Below are positions 1-11,759 of a stretch of DNA of 64,000 bases, piece after piece; the stretch's first letter is position 1, and each line of letters opens with the position of its first letter. The notes beneath the pieces were generated by a model that ran no database searches, was not told the origin of the DNA, and saw nothing but the letters and a program-made list of their open reading frames with translations. The stretch is taken from assembly GCA_958295665.1 (NCBI GenBank), contig OY282560.1, positions 87,706,311-87,770,310 of the forward strand. Reading direction: 5' to 3'. This DNA is from Tipula vernalis. Lineage: Eukaryota > Arthropoda > Insecta > Diptera > Tipulidae. The position numbers were made by a program, and so were the translations under genes.

Positions 1-89
1 TCAAGCAGCACTTTTTCTCCTTGGTTCGAATCACGCTGTTGGTCAGATTCCTTTCCTTTCCTCCAAACTTTGATTCAGTATTTTGCTGG

Positions 90-275
90 CTATACGGAAA
101 TAGTTGTTCATCTACAGTAACTGCCTCGGCCGGTGAATATGCTGTTTTGAGGTTATTGTTCAACATAATCCATCTATCGCGTATGGCACCTGCTTTGTCA
201 TTTTTTTGCCGCTCAGCGCGATTTCGAAAGTTGTCGAATCTGATAAAACGGCGTACACAGAGAGAAAAGTTTAGG
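90..275 (-). pseudogene. piggyBac transposase fragment
   Basis: The minus strand reads about 60 codons resembling the core of piggyBac-family transposases: an RFDNF stretch, NRAERQKND, then IRDRW, and finally AVTVDEQLFPY, where the Asp in VDEQ matches a family catalytic position. The similarity stops abruptly after FPY (about position 92). There the family normally continues into the R-G-rich segment leading to the third catalytic Asp. The N-terminal and C-terminal parts are both missing, so this is a broken remnant. Its downstream side may run off the left edge of the window. Family assignment is by motif recognition only. Confidence 0.75.
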
Positions 276-289
276 AAATTTGTCTAAAA

Positions 290-857
290 ATGCGGATGAT
301 TTGTCTAAAAATTGTCTTTAGTTGTTTAGCCTTCTATGATAGTTAGGTATTTTGACGAAAAGGGTTTTAGTTGATTATGCTACAATTAATTTTAGCTAAA
401 TTATCTATATTATGTCAGTACTTTGGCTAAATATAATTTATATGATTTGACTAAATATATTAGAAATATATATATTTTTTATCTAAAAGATATTAGTTAA
501 GTTGTTTATATATACAGCTGATGCATCTAATCATTTATATATAAATGATCGAAATTAAATTGAAATTTGACTAAAAGAATATAGATGCCTTAATTAAACA
601 TTATAGCCATTTTCCAGCTTCGTGGATTAGATGAATTAACTATTTATAATTTAGATGTTATCCAAAATACAATAAAAAGTTCTATGTTAAAAACTTTATA
701 CAAGATAAAAATTTGCATTTATTCAGTCAAAAAAAAAATCATTTTATTCCATATAATGTAGATACATATTATGTAACACAAAAAAAATTTAAAAAAACTG
801 GTTGATGAGGCGTTATTGTACCATTTTTAGGGCCTGGTGAAAAATTATTTTTTTTCG
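290..857. other. AT-rich stretch without a recognisable gene
   Basis: Strongly AT-rich, with many short TTTAGCTAAA-like and GACTAAAT-like words. No ORF of note, terminal repeats or RNA gene seen. Confidence 0.5.
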
Positions 858-2540
858 TTACTTTTCAGTGTTGCATAAAAGTGGGCTGAACAAATAATTT
901 TTGGCTGGACCCAAAAAATGGTGCAACAGAGCCCGATTAGCCAAAAAAGTTAATGACTTGGGGTGAGCTTGGTTATTAGAGCACAATTTATTAATATCCG
1001 GATGTATTGGTGTTAGTTGGAGACGCATATCATTTTCTGCATCAAGTCGATTTCTGTGTTTGGTTTTCGCAGCGACATATATGGAAAAGTATTTCTCACA
1101 TAGGTAGGTTGTTACGAAAGGCATCAATTCTTTTACTGCGCGCTGGAAATTTCCGGATACTCTTCCATTATTTTTATCCAAAATGGGGTAATGCCAATCT
1201 GGCCGAATGTAGATTTTAATGCGGTGTCCGTATATATATATATCTATAAGTTGTTTTCTTTCTTTTATTGGCAATGTTTCCACATCACTGCACCCATTAA
1301 AAGGTTTTTTGACCCAACTTAAATTACTGCAAGTAGGAGGAAAATATTTCAAAAATGTCTTTTGTAATCCAGGGGGGGTCTATTACGAAATTTTTCGATT
1401 TCGGATTTTTACGATATCGAAAAAATTCGATACGCCGCGGATATACATATTATTATAAAATTTGGAAAATCGAATTTGTAATATTATTTATTATTATAAA
1501 TATTACAATATTATAAATAATATTTAATTTATTTAAAATTAAATAAATCATTTACAAAAACGTATTTTTCACAAAAACACAAAATACCATAAATTTTACA
1601 AAATCCGCCAACTAAATAGCAGTCGAATTTTGCCATGTGCGTTCAAAAAAATCCGATACGAATTTCCTTTTCTGTTTCATAATAGGACGAATTTTTTCGA
1701 TATCGTAAAAATCCAAAATCGAAAAATTTCATAATAGGCCCCCAAGTTAAATGTAGGTTCCAAAACATTATTTTTGACATTCTGGTCGAACGTGGTATAG
1801 TCGGTTGTCAAGAAATTGTTTAATAAAACAAAACATTCTGTATTATTTTTGGTGATCCATTCCTCCCAAAGCGTGAGCTTCGATTTTACATTAAAAATTG
1901 TAGTATTTGGCCTCTGAAGTGAAAGATTGACTTCGTTTAGGTGCGAAAATATATCGGCAAGGTACGCTAGATTTTAAGTTTTGTAGCCAATTCATGTTCA
2001 TGTTCTGATAAGAGGATTCGAATTTAATCTTGTAATTCGTAGAATCTGGTCAGAACCTTTCCACTGGATAACCATCTCATTTCTGTGTGAAGAAGCAATT
2101 TTTTATGTAAGCTTCCCAGATCATCGCACAATACGGCAAATATTCTGGCATTTAGTTAGAGGTCTGGATTTGATGAAATTTACAATCTTAACGGCTTCAT
2201 TGAGAACTTCTTGGAGTGTTTGTAAGATTGCAATGGCTGTTTTTGATGTATGGAACTTTTTGCTTTATGCGTACTACTACGCCCTTTGTAACACCAGCTA
2301 TGGCATTGGCTCCCTCAGTGCATATATGATGGTATAAATTCCAAAGAATTGAATGATTTTCAAAATATGCATGAAGTAAATTATATATTTCTTGACCTGT
2401 TGTTTGGGTTGGCAGAGCTTTGCAAAAAAGCATATTTTCTGTAAAATTGGATTCATGTATGTATCATCCCGTAACATCTGTTGATTGGTCCAGTTGCAAA
2501 GTGAATCCTTGTTTTTTTCACGGAACCCCTGAAACATCTA
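858..2540 (-). pseudogene. ZBED5-like hAT transposase relic, split by a MITE
   Basis: Read on the minus strand. The segment near 2430-2200 gives FCKALPTQTTGQEIYNLL and ICTEGANAIAG, which match the catalytic-core part of ZBED5/SCAN-type hAT proteins (ICTDGAxxM region). The segment 1352-858 gives FVTTYLCEKYFSIYVAAKT, then KHRNRLDAENDMRLQL and a short tail, which is the C-terminal hAT dimerisation region of the same family. The middle (2190-1745) is shifted between frames. The frame is broken at 1371-1744 by an inserted 370 bp inverted-repeat element; family-like codons resume on both sides. No BED finger or terminal repeats were found. A dead, frameshifted relic. Confidence 0.75.
1372..1743. 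mobile_element. MITE with ~55 bp terminal inverted repeats
   Basis: The left end reads GGGGGTCTATTACGAAATTT and continues to about 1430. The right end (about 1685-1743) is its reverse complement with about three mismatches; both contain CGATATCGAAAAAATTCG. The interior is AT-rich and non-coding. It interrupts the ZBED5-like relic exactly between codons that belong together. The ends lie in G/C runs, so the exact boundary and target duplication cannot be fixed. Superfamily unknown. Confidence 0.8.
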
Positions 2541-2616
2541 GCGGAACCCAGTTTGAAGAACGCTGTTCTAGAGCAACATATAATTAGCATATGTTTTTAA
2601 TTGCTTATGTTTAGCT

Positions 2617-4366
2617 TCATTTCGCATTACCCACAACAATATGGATTATAATATATGGATAGTGGAGCATAAAATGATATTTTGGTATGAAATCAATATT
2701 AAACAGCTGTTTGTAAGTGTCGTAGTGAATTTTAATTATTTTTTGCAATTTATCGATTTGTTGGTCATTATATGATGGCAATAAGCATATCTGTACTAAA
2801 TTATCTAATATAATCAAAAATTTTCATACTAAATCGACTTCTGGTATTAAATCTCCAATTATTAATGGCAAATGATGTAGAAAACATAACATTTGAGAAG
2901 CAGACATTTTCAGTTTTCTGTTCATCACATGATGTAAAGAAATTGGAGGCGCTATATTAGATTTATCCGAAAAGTGATATGAAAATTGTTTAATTCGGTT
3001 ATTTAGAAGGGACAAAGTTAAATACTCTTTTTCTACTATAAAATATTTTAAAATGAGAGTCACTTCTACATGACAAATATTATCAGCTACTTTAAACGAA
3101 TACATTTTATTAAAAACACAACTTTCACTAATACCAGTTCTAGACATATCTCGTTCTAGTAAATTTTGCCAATAGGTTTTATTTGTTCTTAATAATTGTT
3201 TATCTTCAGTAGCTTGATTTTTCATTATTTCTCTAGGGCATTTACAAATCCTACAACAATAACTCGCAGAAAATGACTTTGAACATCCAAGGACTGTGTT
3301 TAGCCCCAAATTATCACCCACAATAGCAGTCAGAAGTAGATATACCATATAGTTTGTTTATTTTCATTAATTTCAATTTCAATACCATTTTTTTCTAAGC
3401 TTTTCAAAACATTGCAAAGAGGGCCATAATTTTGATCTGCGCCATAAACTAAATTACTACTTTTATTAAGACAACAGAGAAAAATATTTTCTAACTGAGA
3501 CAGAGCGTCCAATTCTAAAACTGGAAAGGTTATATAGAATGTTGATATTTTATGTATGCCGAATTTTGATCCAAGGGGATTATTTATTTCAAAGTCGTCT
3601 TTGTAAGATAAAATTAGTTTTCCTTTATAGTTTTCATATTTCCGCTTCCAAATTGCACCACTGCAAATATTTTCAATTTTATTACTGCTAATAAACTCTG
3701 ATTGTTTCGCTAGCATTGAACTTAACGTATGTGGAATTCAAAGGAATCGTCGTAAATTGTCTTTGAGAGATAATAGTATGCCTGACTGTTTGGTATTTAA
3801 TGTTTGAATATTTAAATCTTGAGATTTTAAAAACTGTTTTATTTTATATTCAGAATTTAATTCTACTAGAAATTGTTTAATTTCAATAAACTCGCCCAGT
3901 AGCTTTTGATGAATGCATTTAAATCTAAAGCTGTTATTTCATATTCAAGGTTAGCTAGTTATGGAACTAAAATTGAACTTATTATAAAATTTAAAATTTC
4001 TATTGCAACTTTTCTAGTTAAGTCTAACTTTCCAAACATAAATAGAATAAAAATTAGTATAGACAATTCAATATGAGGTTCACCTTTCTTAAGTGAATCC
4101 ATTTCATCAAACTCATTTATTTTTATTACTCTAGGTAACTCGTCAATTAGTGAATCTTTTGATAAATTTATTGCATAAGAATCTGATGTCTGGTCAGCAT
4201 GCTGTTTTATGATATGTTTCTTAAAGGAGTAAATTGATTGAAAGGTCTATGGGCAAACAGAGCACATACAATTAGAGTGAGCCTTTGTTTTATGTACATG
4301 TTTTAAGTGGTTAATATAATGAACAACAGAATCACATATTTTTGAACACAGGAAACACTTTTGCAT
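2617..4366 (-). pseudogene. C2H2 zinc-finger protein of a two-ORF DNA transposon
   Basis: The minus-strand ATG at 4366 starts MQKCFLCSK; CFLC followed by HLKHVH is a C2H2 finger, with a second finger (CSVC, then HIIKQH) just after. Further on are DDFEINNPLGSKFGIHK, VGDNLGLNTVLG, SKSFSASYCCRICKC, and a C-terminal KYHFMLHYP. I recall this motif order from repetitive, mostly uncharacterised metazoan proteins that behave like transposon ORFs, but I cannot name the superfamily. There are in-frame stops (for example within the second finger and at 2824-2826) and frameshifts. It lies 205 bp downstream of the SAMD3-like ORF on the same strand, and the two probably belong to one element. Confidence 0.65.
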
Positions 4367-4399
4367 TTTCTTTTATATATAATGTAAATATGTAATATC

Positions 4400-4402
<3 letters not shown>

Positions 4403-4467
<65 letters not shown>
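4403..4467. repeat. (AT)n microsatellite
   Basis: About 32 AT dinucleotides in the spacer between the two ORFs of the element around it. Confidence 0.95.
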
Positions 4468-4473
<6 letters not shown>

Positions 4474-4571
4474 CTATAATATTATAAATATATTTTATCT
4501 ATATATACATATATAACATTAAAGTATAAGTCCTTAGATTTAAGAATTAGTATTAACATTAATTATTACGT

Positions 4572-5720
4572 TTATTCGTTGATCGGATATTTCAATTCAT
4601 TTAACAGTGCATTGAGTGTAGAATTTCGGTTTTTATTTGTCTTCATTTGGTAGAAGTACTCTTCTATGAATTGCCAAACTTGAGCACATTCAACTGAATA
4701 TTTTAATCCTAATACGAATTGCAGCTGATAGGTAATTGAAACTGATTTTAAGTAATTTTCAATTTCATATAAAATGTCATCAAAATATATGTAAAATTGC
4801 GTACTATTTTCCAGATTATCGCCAATAACGATGATAGATGGTTGTAGCCTTGAATTTCTTTCTTTACTCTGTGTTTTTTTTAGTTCAATTGTTGGTTGAA
4901 TGTAGCTTTTGTCCTAAAGAATCAAAAATTAATATATCACAAATGTAATCAACGCTTAATGATCGTTTTTTTTCGTATAAGGTAGTTTATACTTACAACT
5001 AAATATGTTGTAAATGATTTTTGTGCATCCAAAATCGATGGCTTCCATGCTTTTTGAGGTCCTTTGCTTTTTATTATTTGTGGAATTAAGACAGCGTTCA
5101 AAAGGATTATCGTTATATAATTTTTAGAATCTATGCAACATTTTAAAATTATAATACATATTTTTATAAATGATAATGAAAAATGTCGTTAGCTTCATTA
5201 GTAATCGAACCAAGAGATTTAAGCAATTGTCTACAATATGAGTCCTTTATGTCTCGGTGAAATATTTTTATTATTTTTTGACAAAAACAATCCCACTTTG
5301 AGAGTAAATGTGTTGACATTTGAGGATGTAATCTTTCATAATCGATTTCAATCTGCAATAAAATAACTTTGTGTAAAACTTACAAGTGAAACGCCAATTG
5401 TTTGTTTTAATATTGGCCATTGCTTTAAAATGTCCGTGGTAAGGTCATTAATAGGGTTCCTCCTTAATTGAAACGATTGTTTCCATTTTTCTACTACTAA
5501 GATTTCAGGAATAAAATTTTTTGTGGCCATAGAAAGTTGTTTCTTGTTCTTCGATGTTTTCGATATCTGTAATGAGCTGCTTGTGTGGTATGTTTATTAC
5601 TTCCGTAAGCTTTCTTTTTAATGGTTTTTCAATAACACCGAATTTCACCAATTTTTTAGAAAGTGTGTAATACTTTTCGGCTAATTTTCCGCGTTGTTTG
5701 TCAGTTCCAAAATATGTAGC
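4572..5720 (-). pseudogene. SAMD3-like transposon ORF with spliceosomal introns
   Basis: Minus strand. An exon opens after a TTGTTGTTTTCAG acceptor at about 5721 with ATYFGTDKQRGKLAEKYY. It then gives (one frameshift near 5520) QLRRNPINDLTTDILKQWP and GVSL. Next comes a GTAAGT...TTGCAG interval (5383-5353), then IEIDYERLHPQM. A second GTAAGT...TTTAG intron spans 4996-4914. The final exon contains IYFDDILYEIENYLKS and WQFIEEYFYQMKT, with the stop at 4572-4574. The C-terminal signature and the WPILK...DY..LHP pattern match proteins annotated in fish and cnidarians as 'SAMD3-like', which are repetitive and transposon-associated (recollection). Function unknown. The N-terminal exons are missing upstream, where satellite-like DNA begins. 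Confidence 0.6.
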
Positions 5721-5892
5721 CTGAAAACAACAAATCATTTAGTATATAATTCATATAGATCTGTAACAGCAAAACAACTTAACAGAAATTGCAAAGTAAA
5801 ACTACTAGACTAAAGATTTAGATACAGTAGATTTTGAAAAATAATGTTCGTTAAGTGATTATAATTAGAAAGTTATAAATATGTTTTTTTTT

Positions 5893-6304
5893 AACAAAAA
5901 AATTAATAAAGTAAAAATTAGCGTACACAGAAATAGAGCTGTGTGAATATTGTGAAGAAGAAAAATTGTAAGAGCGTTCATCTGTATTAGTATGATTCGC
6001 TAGTACTTAACGCACAGCACATTCTGTATATATAGAACGAAAATTGTGGTATAATCAGTTCAGTCGCCGCGGCCTGATGAGAAGATTGATTTTTTCATGA
6101 ATTCTCTTACAATCTTCGAAAATATTAAAATCATATAATTAAATAAATAGAATTCTGTCTATTAGTCGGTTTCGTTGAATTACTGTTTGTAAATACTAAT
6201 ATACTTCTAGTGTTAATAAAAACACATTTTAAAAGGTCTAATCACCGGTGGCATATTAGAAATTACATGGATTAATTAACATTCAACAAAAAAATTAATA
6301 AAGT
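5893..6304 (+). repeat. ~390 bp satellite-like repeat, copy 1
   Basis: A 391 bp unit bounded by a direct repeat, AACAAAAAAATTAATAAAGTA, at 5893 and 6284. It matches 36199-36690 in inverted orientation over most of its length. Shared words include CGCCGCGGCCTGATGAGAAG and GAAACCGACTAATAGACAG (complement here). It has no coding potential. Confidence 0.85.
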
Positions 6305-6413
6305 ATTTATTCCCTTGGAAATACTTCCGTTCAACTCAAAAAATACTGAAGTAATAAATGAAAAACATCAAAATAAACACAAAAAATCAGGTGCTATATA
6401 CAAACAAAAAATC

Positions 6414-6448
6414 ACAGTTATGACTATATAAATAGTAGTCATAACTGT
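6414..6448. repeat. Perfect 13 bp hairpin
   Basis: Arms ACAGTTATGACTA and TAGTCATAACTGT around a 9 nt loop. Possibly the centre of a small foldback element; nothing else identifies it. Confidence 0.8.
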
Positions 6449-6510
6449 TATTTCACACTCGAAGTAAATAGAACGACGATAAAAACGACTAATATTGTAT
6501 GATAAAAAAT

Positions 6511-6690
6511 AGGTCTGGCTAGACCTTATAGTACGAAAGAGGTATAGAAATCGAGAAAGCCTACCATTGACTAAATCTTAAAAAAATATGTTTGTTTAGG
6601 ATGTCACGGAAGTTGATTATCCTTACTTAAGTATTTCTATGAGAAAAATACGACTAAATCTTAAAAAGGTCTGGCCAGACCTTATACTAC
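6511..6690. repeat. Two palindromic AGGTCTGGCNAGACCTTA motifs 155 bp apart
   Basis: AGGTCTGGCTAGACCTTATA at 6511 and AGGTCTGGCCAGACCTTATA near 6667, each followed by a TAC-rich stretch and each preceded by TAAAAA. The spacing is compatible with a partial tandem duplication or the two ends of a short element. The rest of 6305-7063 shows no gene. Confidence 0.7.
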
Positions 6691-7072
6691 ACATAAGGGT
6701 TAAATGAACATCGCGGAAACAGCCGTTGTGCGGTCGGTTTTCGCAGGCACTTTTCCGTTATCACTTGAAATGGGTCTCTCTTTTTGTTCTTCTATTTCCG
6801 CGACAATATTCGTTATAACACCGTATATATGTATATTACTTCCAGATTTGATGGAACATACATAAAACTGTATACGTGTCAAATAATATCCCACCGATCG
6901 GAGAGAAGTTTCTTTATCCTAAAGGAATTATTTTGATCGTAATTTACTTTTATCGAACCACAAATTTCTTTTTAAGGAGGCAAGAGAAATCTTAAACACA
7001 TTTTTGGATACTTATGTTTAAGGGTATGGGATAAAATAAAAAAATTTTTGCAGTGCAAAACTACACCGATAC

Positions 7073-7402
7073 AATTTTTTTTTTGCGGTTTTATTCTATG
7101 CAATCTGTTCTGGGGCTCAAGGCACTCCCAACTCTTTCGCAGTTTACTTTTACCGTCCTACTTTACGCAGTAGTAGCCAAATCGAGGACATTTGGCTATA
7201 CACCCGATTTGTATAAATCTGCACATTGCATTGCTTCATGCCAACCTATAGTGCTGCCATGAAAGGTGGGTCGGCAGGAGTTCATATTTGTGTTCATTGT
7301 CAGATCATGGAAAATCCCTTTTGCATCCCGCTCCTCTCGGAGAGGATTTGGATCTCCCCGATCAAAACGCCGCAGCTTTAACCACTGCACCGTTTGGTCG
7401 GT
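7073..7402 (-). mobile_element. tRNA-derived SINE, copy 1
   Basis: The minus-strand 5' end reads ACGGTGCAGTGGTTAAAG, like a tRNA A-box region. A degraded B-box area follows, then a body shared almost word for word with 27699-28062 (GGTTGGCATGAAGCAATG, then GAGTTGGGAGTGCCTTGAGC). The 3' end is an A-tail, seen as T-runs at 7073-7084. The flanks share ACCGATA (7064-7070 and 7403-7409), a likely target duplication. Family name unknown. Confidence 0.85.
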
Positions 7403-9493
7403 ACCGATATACTTAAATTATTGTTTTACACCAGATTATTTAAAAAAATCAATGCTAAATCGTAAATTTATTTATAATAAAATATAATTAAAAAATGTTT
7501 GAATTGTTAATTTGCTGACTACTTGGTTGGAACGGTTACTGACAATTGAAATCGCACATCGTAAATTTGGCCTCATCACTTCAGAATTTTTCCAAAATTG
7601 AATTTATAAGCAGAGTGTTTCCTCTAGATAATCCTTATGAAATATTCTTCCGAATTCTTCGATAAAATCTTGATCGATCTGTAAATAAAAACATAACAAC
7701 AAAATACAATTAAGTTTCTTAAAAATCAAATAATAATCCTGTAATACCCCTTAAATGCCTACATAATATAGAACGTATGCTAAAGGAAGACACAAAAACA
7801 TAAACATGCATGCGATTATATAAACACATAATGAGGCACAGATGCCTAAGCGCAAATTACCACAAAACTGGCACTCACGCCCTAAGCGATAGTCGCAACC
7901 ACTCTTAGTTAAACACAGTCGCACATATACACAAACAAGTTGACAATTTTATTTCATTTAACACGAATTTACGATATTAAAATTATTTACATTTTATAAA
8001 AAAAAATTATAATTTTTACTCTTACCTTCTCGCAAAATCTTAATTAATCTGGATAATAATATTATTTTGATGTATCTTCCATTTTTTTTAGTTACAGTTA
8101 CAGCACTATTACGATTTCTAACCGGTGTGAATAGAGAAGGGAAACTAACGCATATTTCGTATGCTTTGCAAAAATAAAGAAAGCAAAAATCAGTTCCGAA
8201 CAAAATGAAATTACCCGAATTTATATCGAATCACAACTTCGACAACGAAAACTCTAAATGGGGTGAATATTTACTCCGATAAAACTAAAATAAAAAATCC
8301 CCTGTTAACAACTTTTACTTTTACTCCAAATGATGCAAACACTTGCCACAATCACACCGTGATATTTTTTTGTGTGTATGTAGATATTTGATATCACTAA
8401 TTTTATTTAACCGCACCAATTAACTGGGTTTTAATTTAATTTAATTTAATGTAACAGCCACTAATATGCCGACTATATATTATTTTGTTTTGTTTGGTCA
8501 AAAAAAAAAAAAAAAACACTTCACTGGTGCATTGTTGTTTTCACCTTCTTTCGTCAACAAGACACAATCGATTCATCGATTGCATTTTGCATTCGATTAT
8601 TTACAATTCTTGTTGTGGTAGAAGGGGAAAGAAATATGAAAAACAACAATCAAAACAAACAAGGTAACATCACCATCTATCATTTTACCGAAACAATTAC
8701 ACCTATAATCATCAATTGGCCCGCAAAGCTACATTTAGGGAACCCAAAACAAAATGCCAATGCGTACAAATCTCATTCCATGAATCAGATCACATCGTCC
8801 AAGACAAACTAAAGTTTCTAGCCTGAAAGGAACATCACCAATGTTACACTAAACTCGTTTTGTCGCACTGTATTTCGATAGCATTAGGATTCGACACATT
8901 ATTAGGACTATTTTTGAAATGAAAATATGAATGTTGACCGTGGGTGAAAGTATTTGAATTTCTGTTTGAACAATTTCCGAGCTTAGGTATTTAAATTATC
9001 GGTTAAATCGTAAAAGGGGTTAAAATAAGAGATTAAAATTCTCTTATACCATATGTTAAAATGTTTACTACTGAAAAAATTTACTTAGAAACCAGATTTC
9101 GGACGGCTTATCAGTTATTCGATTTTTATCGAAATTTCAAATTCCTAATTTGAGGTTAATATTGGATACTATAATTTTTATTTGTTGCATGTTTCGGACC
9201 ATTTATCAAATATTATATCTGTAAAAGAGAAAATCTTCCATTTTTGGCAATATTAGGATGCTACACTGCTACTTCTGATTTAATGTGCTGCTAAGCCTTT
9301 TTGCTTAAATTATTGGACATGATCGGTTAACCTTTCATGATCAAAGGTTAAATCAAGAAATTTCAAAGATAACAATTATTCATTAGGTGTCTTACATATA
9401 TTCGTTTTCAGACAATTAGGAACAGGGGAAGAAAATCATTAAAGTTAATAATGTAACCTATTTCCAGTATTTAATTTAATTTTATAAAGTAAA
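7403..9493. other. No recognisable gene
   Basis: AT-rich sequence without family matches. The only gene-like signal is on the minus strand: a GTAAG donor at 8025 and a TTTACAG acceptor ending at 7679, followed by 24 codons reading IDQDFIEEFGRIFHKDYLEE with a stop near 7609. The upstream exon is not open in the matching phase. It could be a degraded or untranslated exon, or chance. Short poly(A) at 8501-8516 and TTTAA repeats near 8430-8450. Confidence 0.4.
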
Positions 9494-10714
9494 AGGTGGT
9501 CACAAAAATACGAATAATAACGAAATAAAATATATTCGTTTTTTGAATTAAGAATTGTAAAGGTTTTAGTGTTTAGTGGCTTTTTGTCCTTTATTTTGAA
9601 TTACTGGCTGGCAAATTTTTGGCATAGAATTTATGAAGTCCCAACATCGTTCCGCAGGTATAGACTCCCAGCCCTTTTAAGGGCCTTGCGGGCCACATCT
9701 ATCTTAAGATTTTTCCAAAGAGGTTCAATTAGATAGAGGTCGGAGGGTTGCGCTGCCCAAGTCAAAAGTGGGATTGTTTGGCCCTGAAAAATCATTTTGC
9801 CGTACCTCTACGTTTAAGTTCATATTGTCTTGCGTGTAGACCTATCCCAGGCATACGATCTTCTGAAAAAGGTGCATCACTTAGATGGGTTGGTCCATAA
9901 TATTTTAATACCAAATTTATTGTTCAAATGCTTTGCTTTTTGGCCCAATCACATACTATTACTTTATTTTACTCTAGTAAAATAAAGTATAATCATGAAA
10001 ATTTTGGACCTTGAAATATTTAGAGATTTATCTGTTTTGAGTTCCCCTGAGTCCGAAAAAGTGGTTTTCGAAATGGTGTCTGTCTGTCAGTCGGTCAGTC
10101 TGTACCCTCTCTATAGCCAAGATTATTTAACCACTCAAACTGAAACTTCAAATTTAAGCTTTTTTGATAAATTGGGAGGTCACAGTGAATTTTACTTCAA
10201 ATCGGCTAACCGGAAGTGGCCACTACCTTTGGTCTAGAAAATTTATTTTGCACATATCTTAAAAAGTATAAGGTTTACAAAAACCTACAAAATGTTTCCA
10301 AAAAAAAAAAAAAGACTTCGCAAAATTCTCTGTTCGTAAAAAAAAGTCGTGTGGTGGCCACTCCTCCATTTTTTACGGAAACAAATAGCATTTTTTCCTT
10401 TGACTAACAGTCGACATATCACTCCATCAAATATCAATAAACTACAATGTTTCCTTTTCAATAAATACTTCTTGTTCATTTTAAACACAGAAAATCAAAA
10501 ACAATTTAAAGAATAAGTGAAGCATTCCTAATTATTTGTTCACTCTTATTTGAACTTTTCACCTATTTTAGCGGATTCTCCAAATAAGCAAACAAAATGG
10601 AGCGCAGTTCTGATTTGGTGGTGACAGAACGAATAAAATCGAAAGTGTATTATTATTGAATATCGAGTTATTATTCTATTTAACTGTGCTTCCTAATTTT
10701 TTGACCAAGACTGT
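9494..10714 (-). pseudogene. Tc1-like transposon relic
   Basis: Around 9770-9590 the minus strand gives LTWAAQPSDL, then IEPLWKNLK and a decayed C-terminus. This is the third-acidic-residue region of Tc1 transposases (P-D-L-N-x-I-E-x-L-W pattern). Possible ends are GGTGGTCACAAAAA near 9496 and, inverted, CAGTCTTGGTCAAAAAA at 10714, with TA beside the right end. The first two thirds of the transposase are unreadable or replaced by the dispersed repeat at 9990-10370. Confidence 0.6.
9990..10370. repeat. Dispersed repeat B, copy 1
   Basis: Contains CTGTCTGTCAGTCGGTCAGT and, from about 10145, a stretch matching the reverse complement of 35940-36180: CAGTGAATTTTA, CCAGAAAATTTATTTTGCA-like, and CAAAATTCTCTGTTCGTAAA. 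Non-coding repetitive DNA nested in or next to the Tc1 relic. Confidence 0.75.
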
Positions 10715-11759
10715 ATATTTGGATGACCTAATATTTCATTCATCATATTCTTTACCTTGATTTTGACTTTGTAATGTTGCCCAATTAGGTTGTGTCTGCA
10801 CTGAAATCCTTTTTTCAACGGTGGTTTAAAAAATTTCTATGTTGTTGAAATAAATTTACTATCAGTCCTGCGCGACCGCATAGTCCGCACACACCTCGAG
10901 CCGGTTCTACGTGTACTGGTACTTTTCGAGAATATATTGGAAAATTGTAATCAACGAAAATACAATAAAAATAATAAAAAATAAAAAAAAATTGTAACAT
11001 AATTATTGATTTTAAAATTAACATACATTAAATTGAAATTAAATCTTCTCTCTACGTTCAATTGTTCGGAAAATTGGTAAATACAGTTTTTATATTTTTT
11101 TCCGAAGGATATTTTATTTTATTCAATGGGGGATTTGAATTTTTTTGGATTAAATGGTGTGATTGAGAAATACAATAATAATGATTTTTTAAATATACAT
11201 TTATAATGGAAGTAACTACACATCTAACTACCCCATACTTATAACTTTATTATATTGGATTATTGATCTTTCGATTATGTTGTTTTATTTTAATTTTTAT
11301 ACAGAATAATTGATGAATTCTCTGTTGAAAATTGCTTTCCTATGTCTACAGGTGTGGTTAATAAAATATGAGTCGGTTTTAATTTCAAATATATCTTGAG
11401 TGCAAATTGCTTAATTTCAAATGTTCGTTTATTTTTATTATTTTTTTGGTTTGTTAAAATCGCATTATCTTTGAAATTTAAGACAGACACATTACCCAAC
11501 CATACACAAAACAAAAAAAAATCCATTGATGAGATATGTTTAGGTATAAAAAAAGGGATTAGAGTGTATAGTAGAACTGGGTTCGGTTTCCGGTGGTGCC
11601 GCATAATTAAAATGTCACAATGACATAATGAATATGCTTCCAACACTTGTTAGGGTAATTGTACTGGTATATTTTGGAAGTTTTTGTACAAACAAACAGT
11701 GGCGTAACTACAAAGTTCGGAAACATTTTTTTGGGCCCCTAAAAATCCTTCTTGAACAA
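10715..11759. other. No recognisable gene
   Basis: AT-rich. A 118-codon minus-strand frame (11646-11290) is low-complexity, matches nothing I know and has no splice or start context that would support it. Confidence 0.4.

Noticed and set aside
1007..1458. Two plus-strand ORFs of 70-79 codons
   Set aside because: Antisense to the ZBED5-like C-terminus and running into the MITE; no own motifs.
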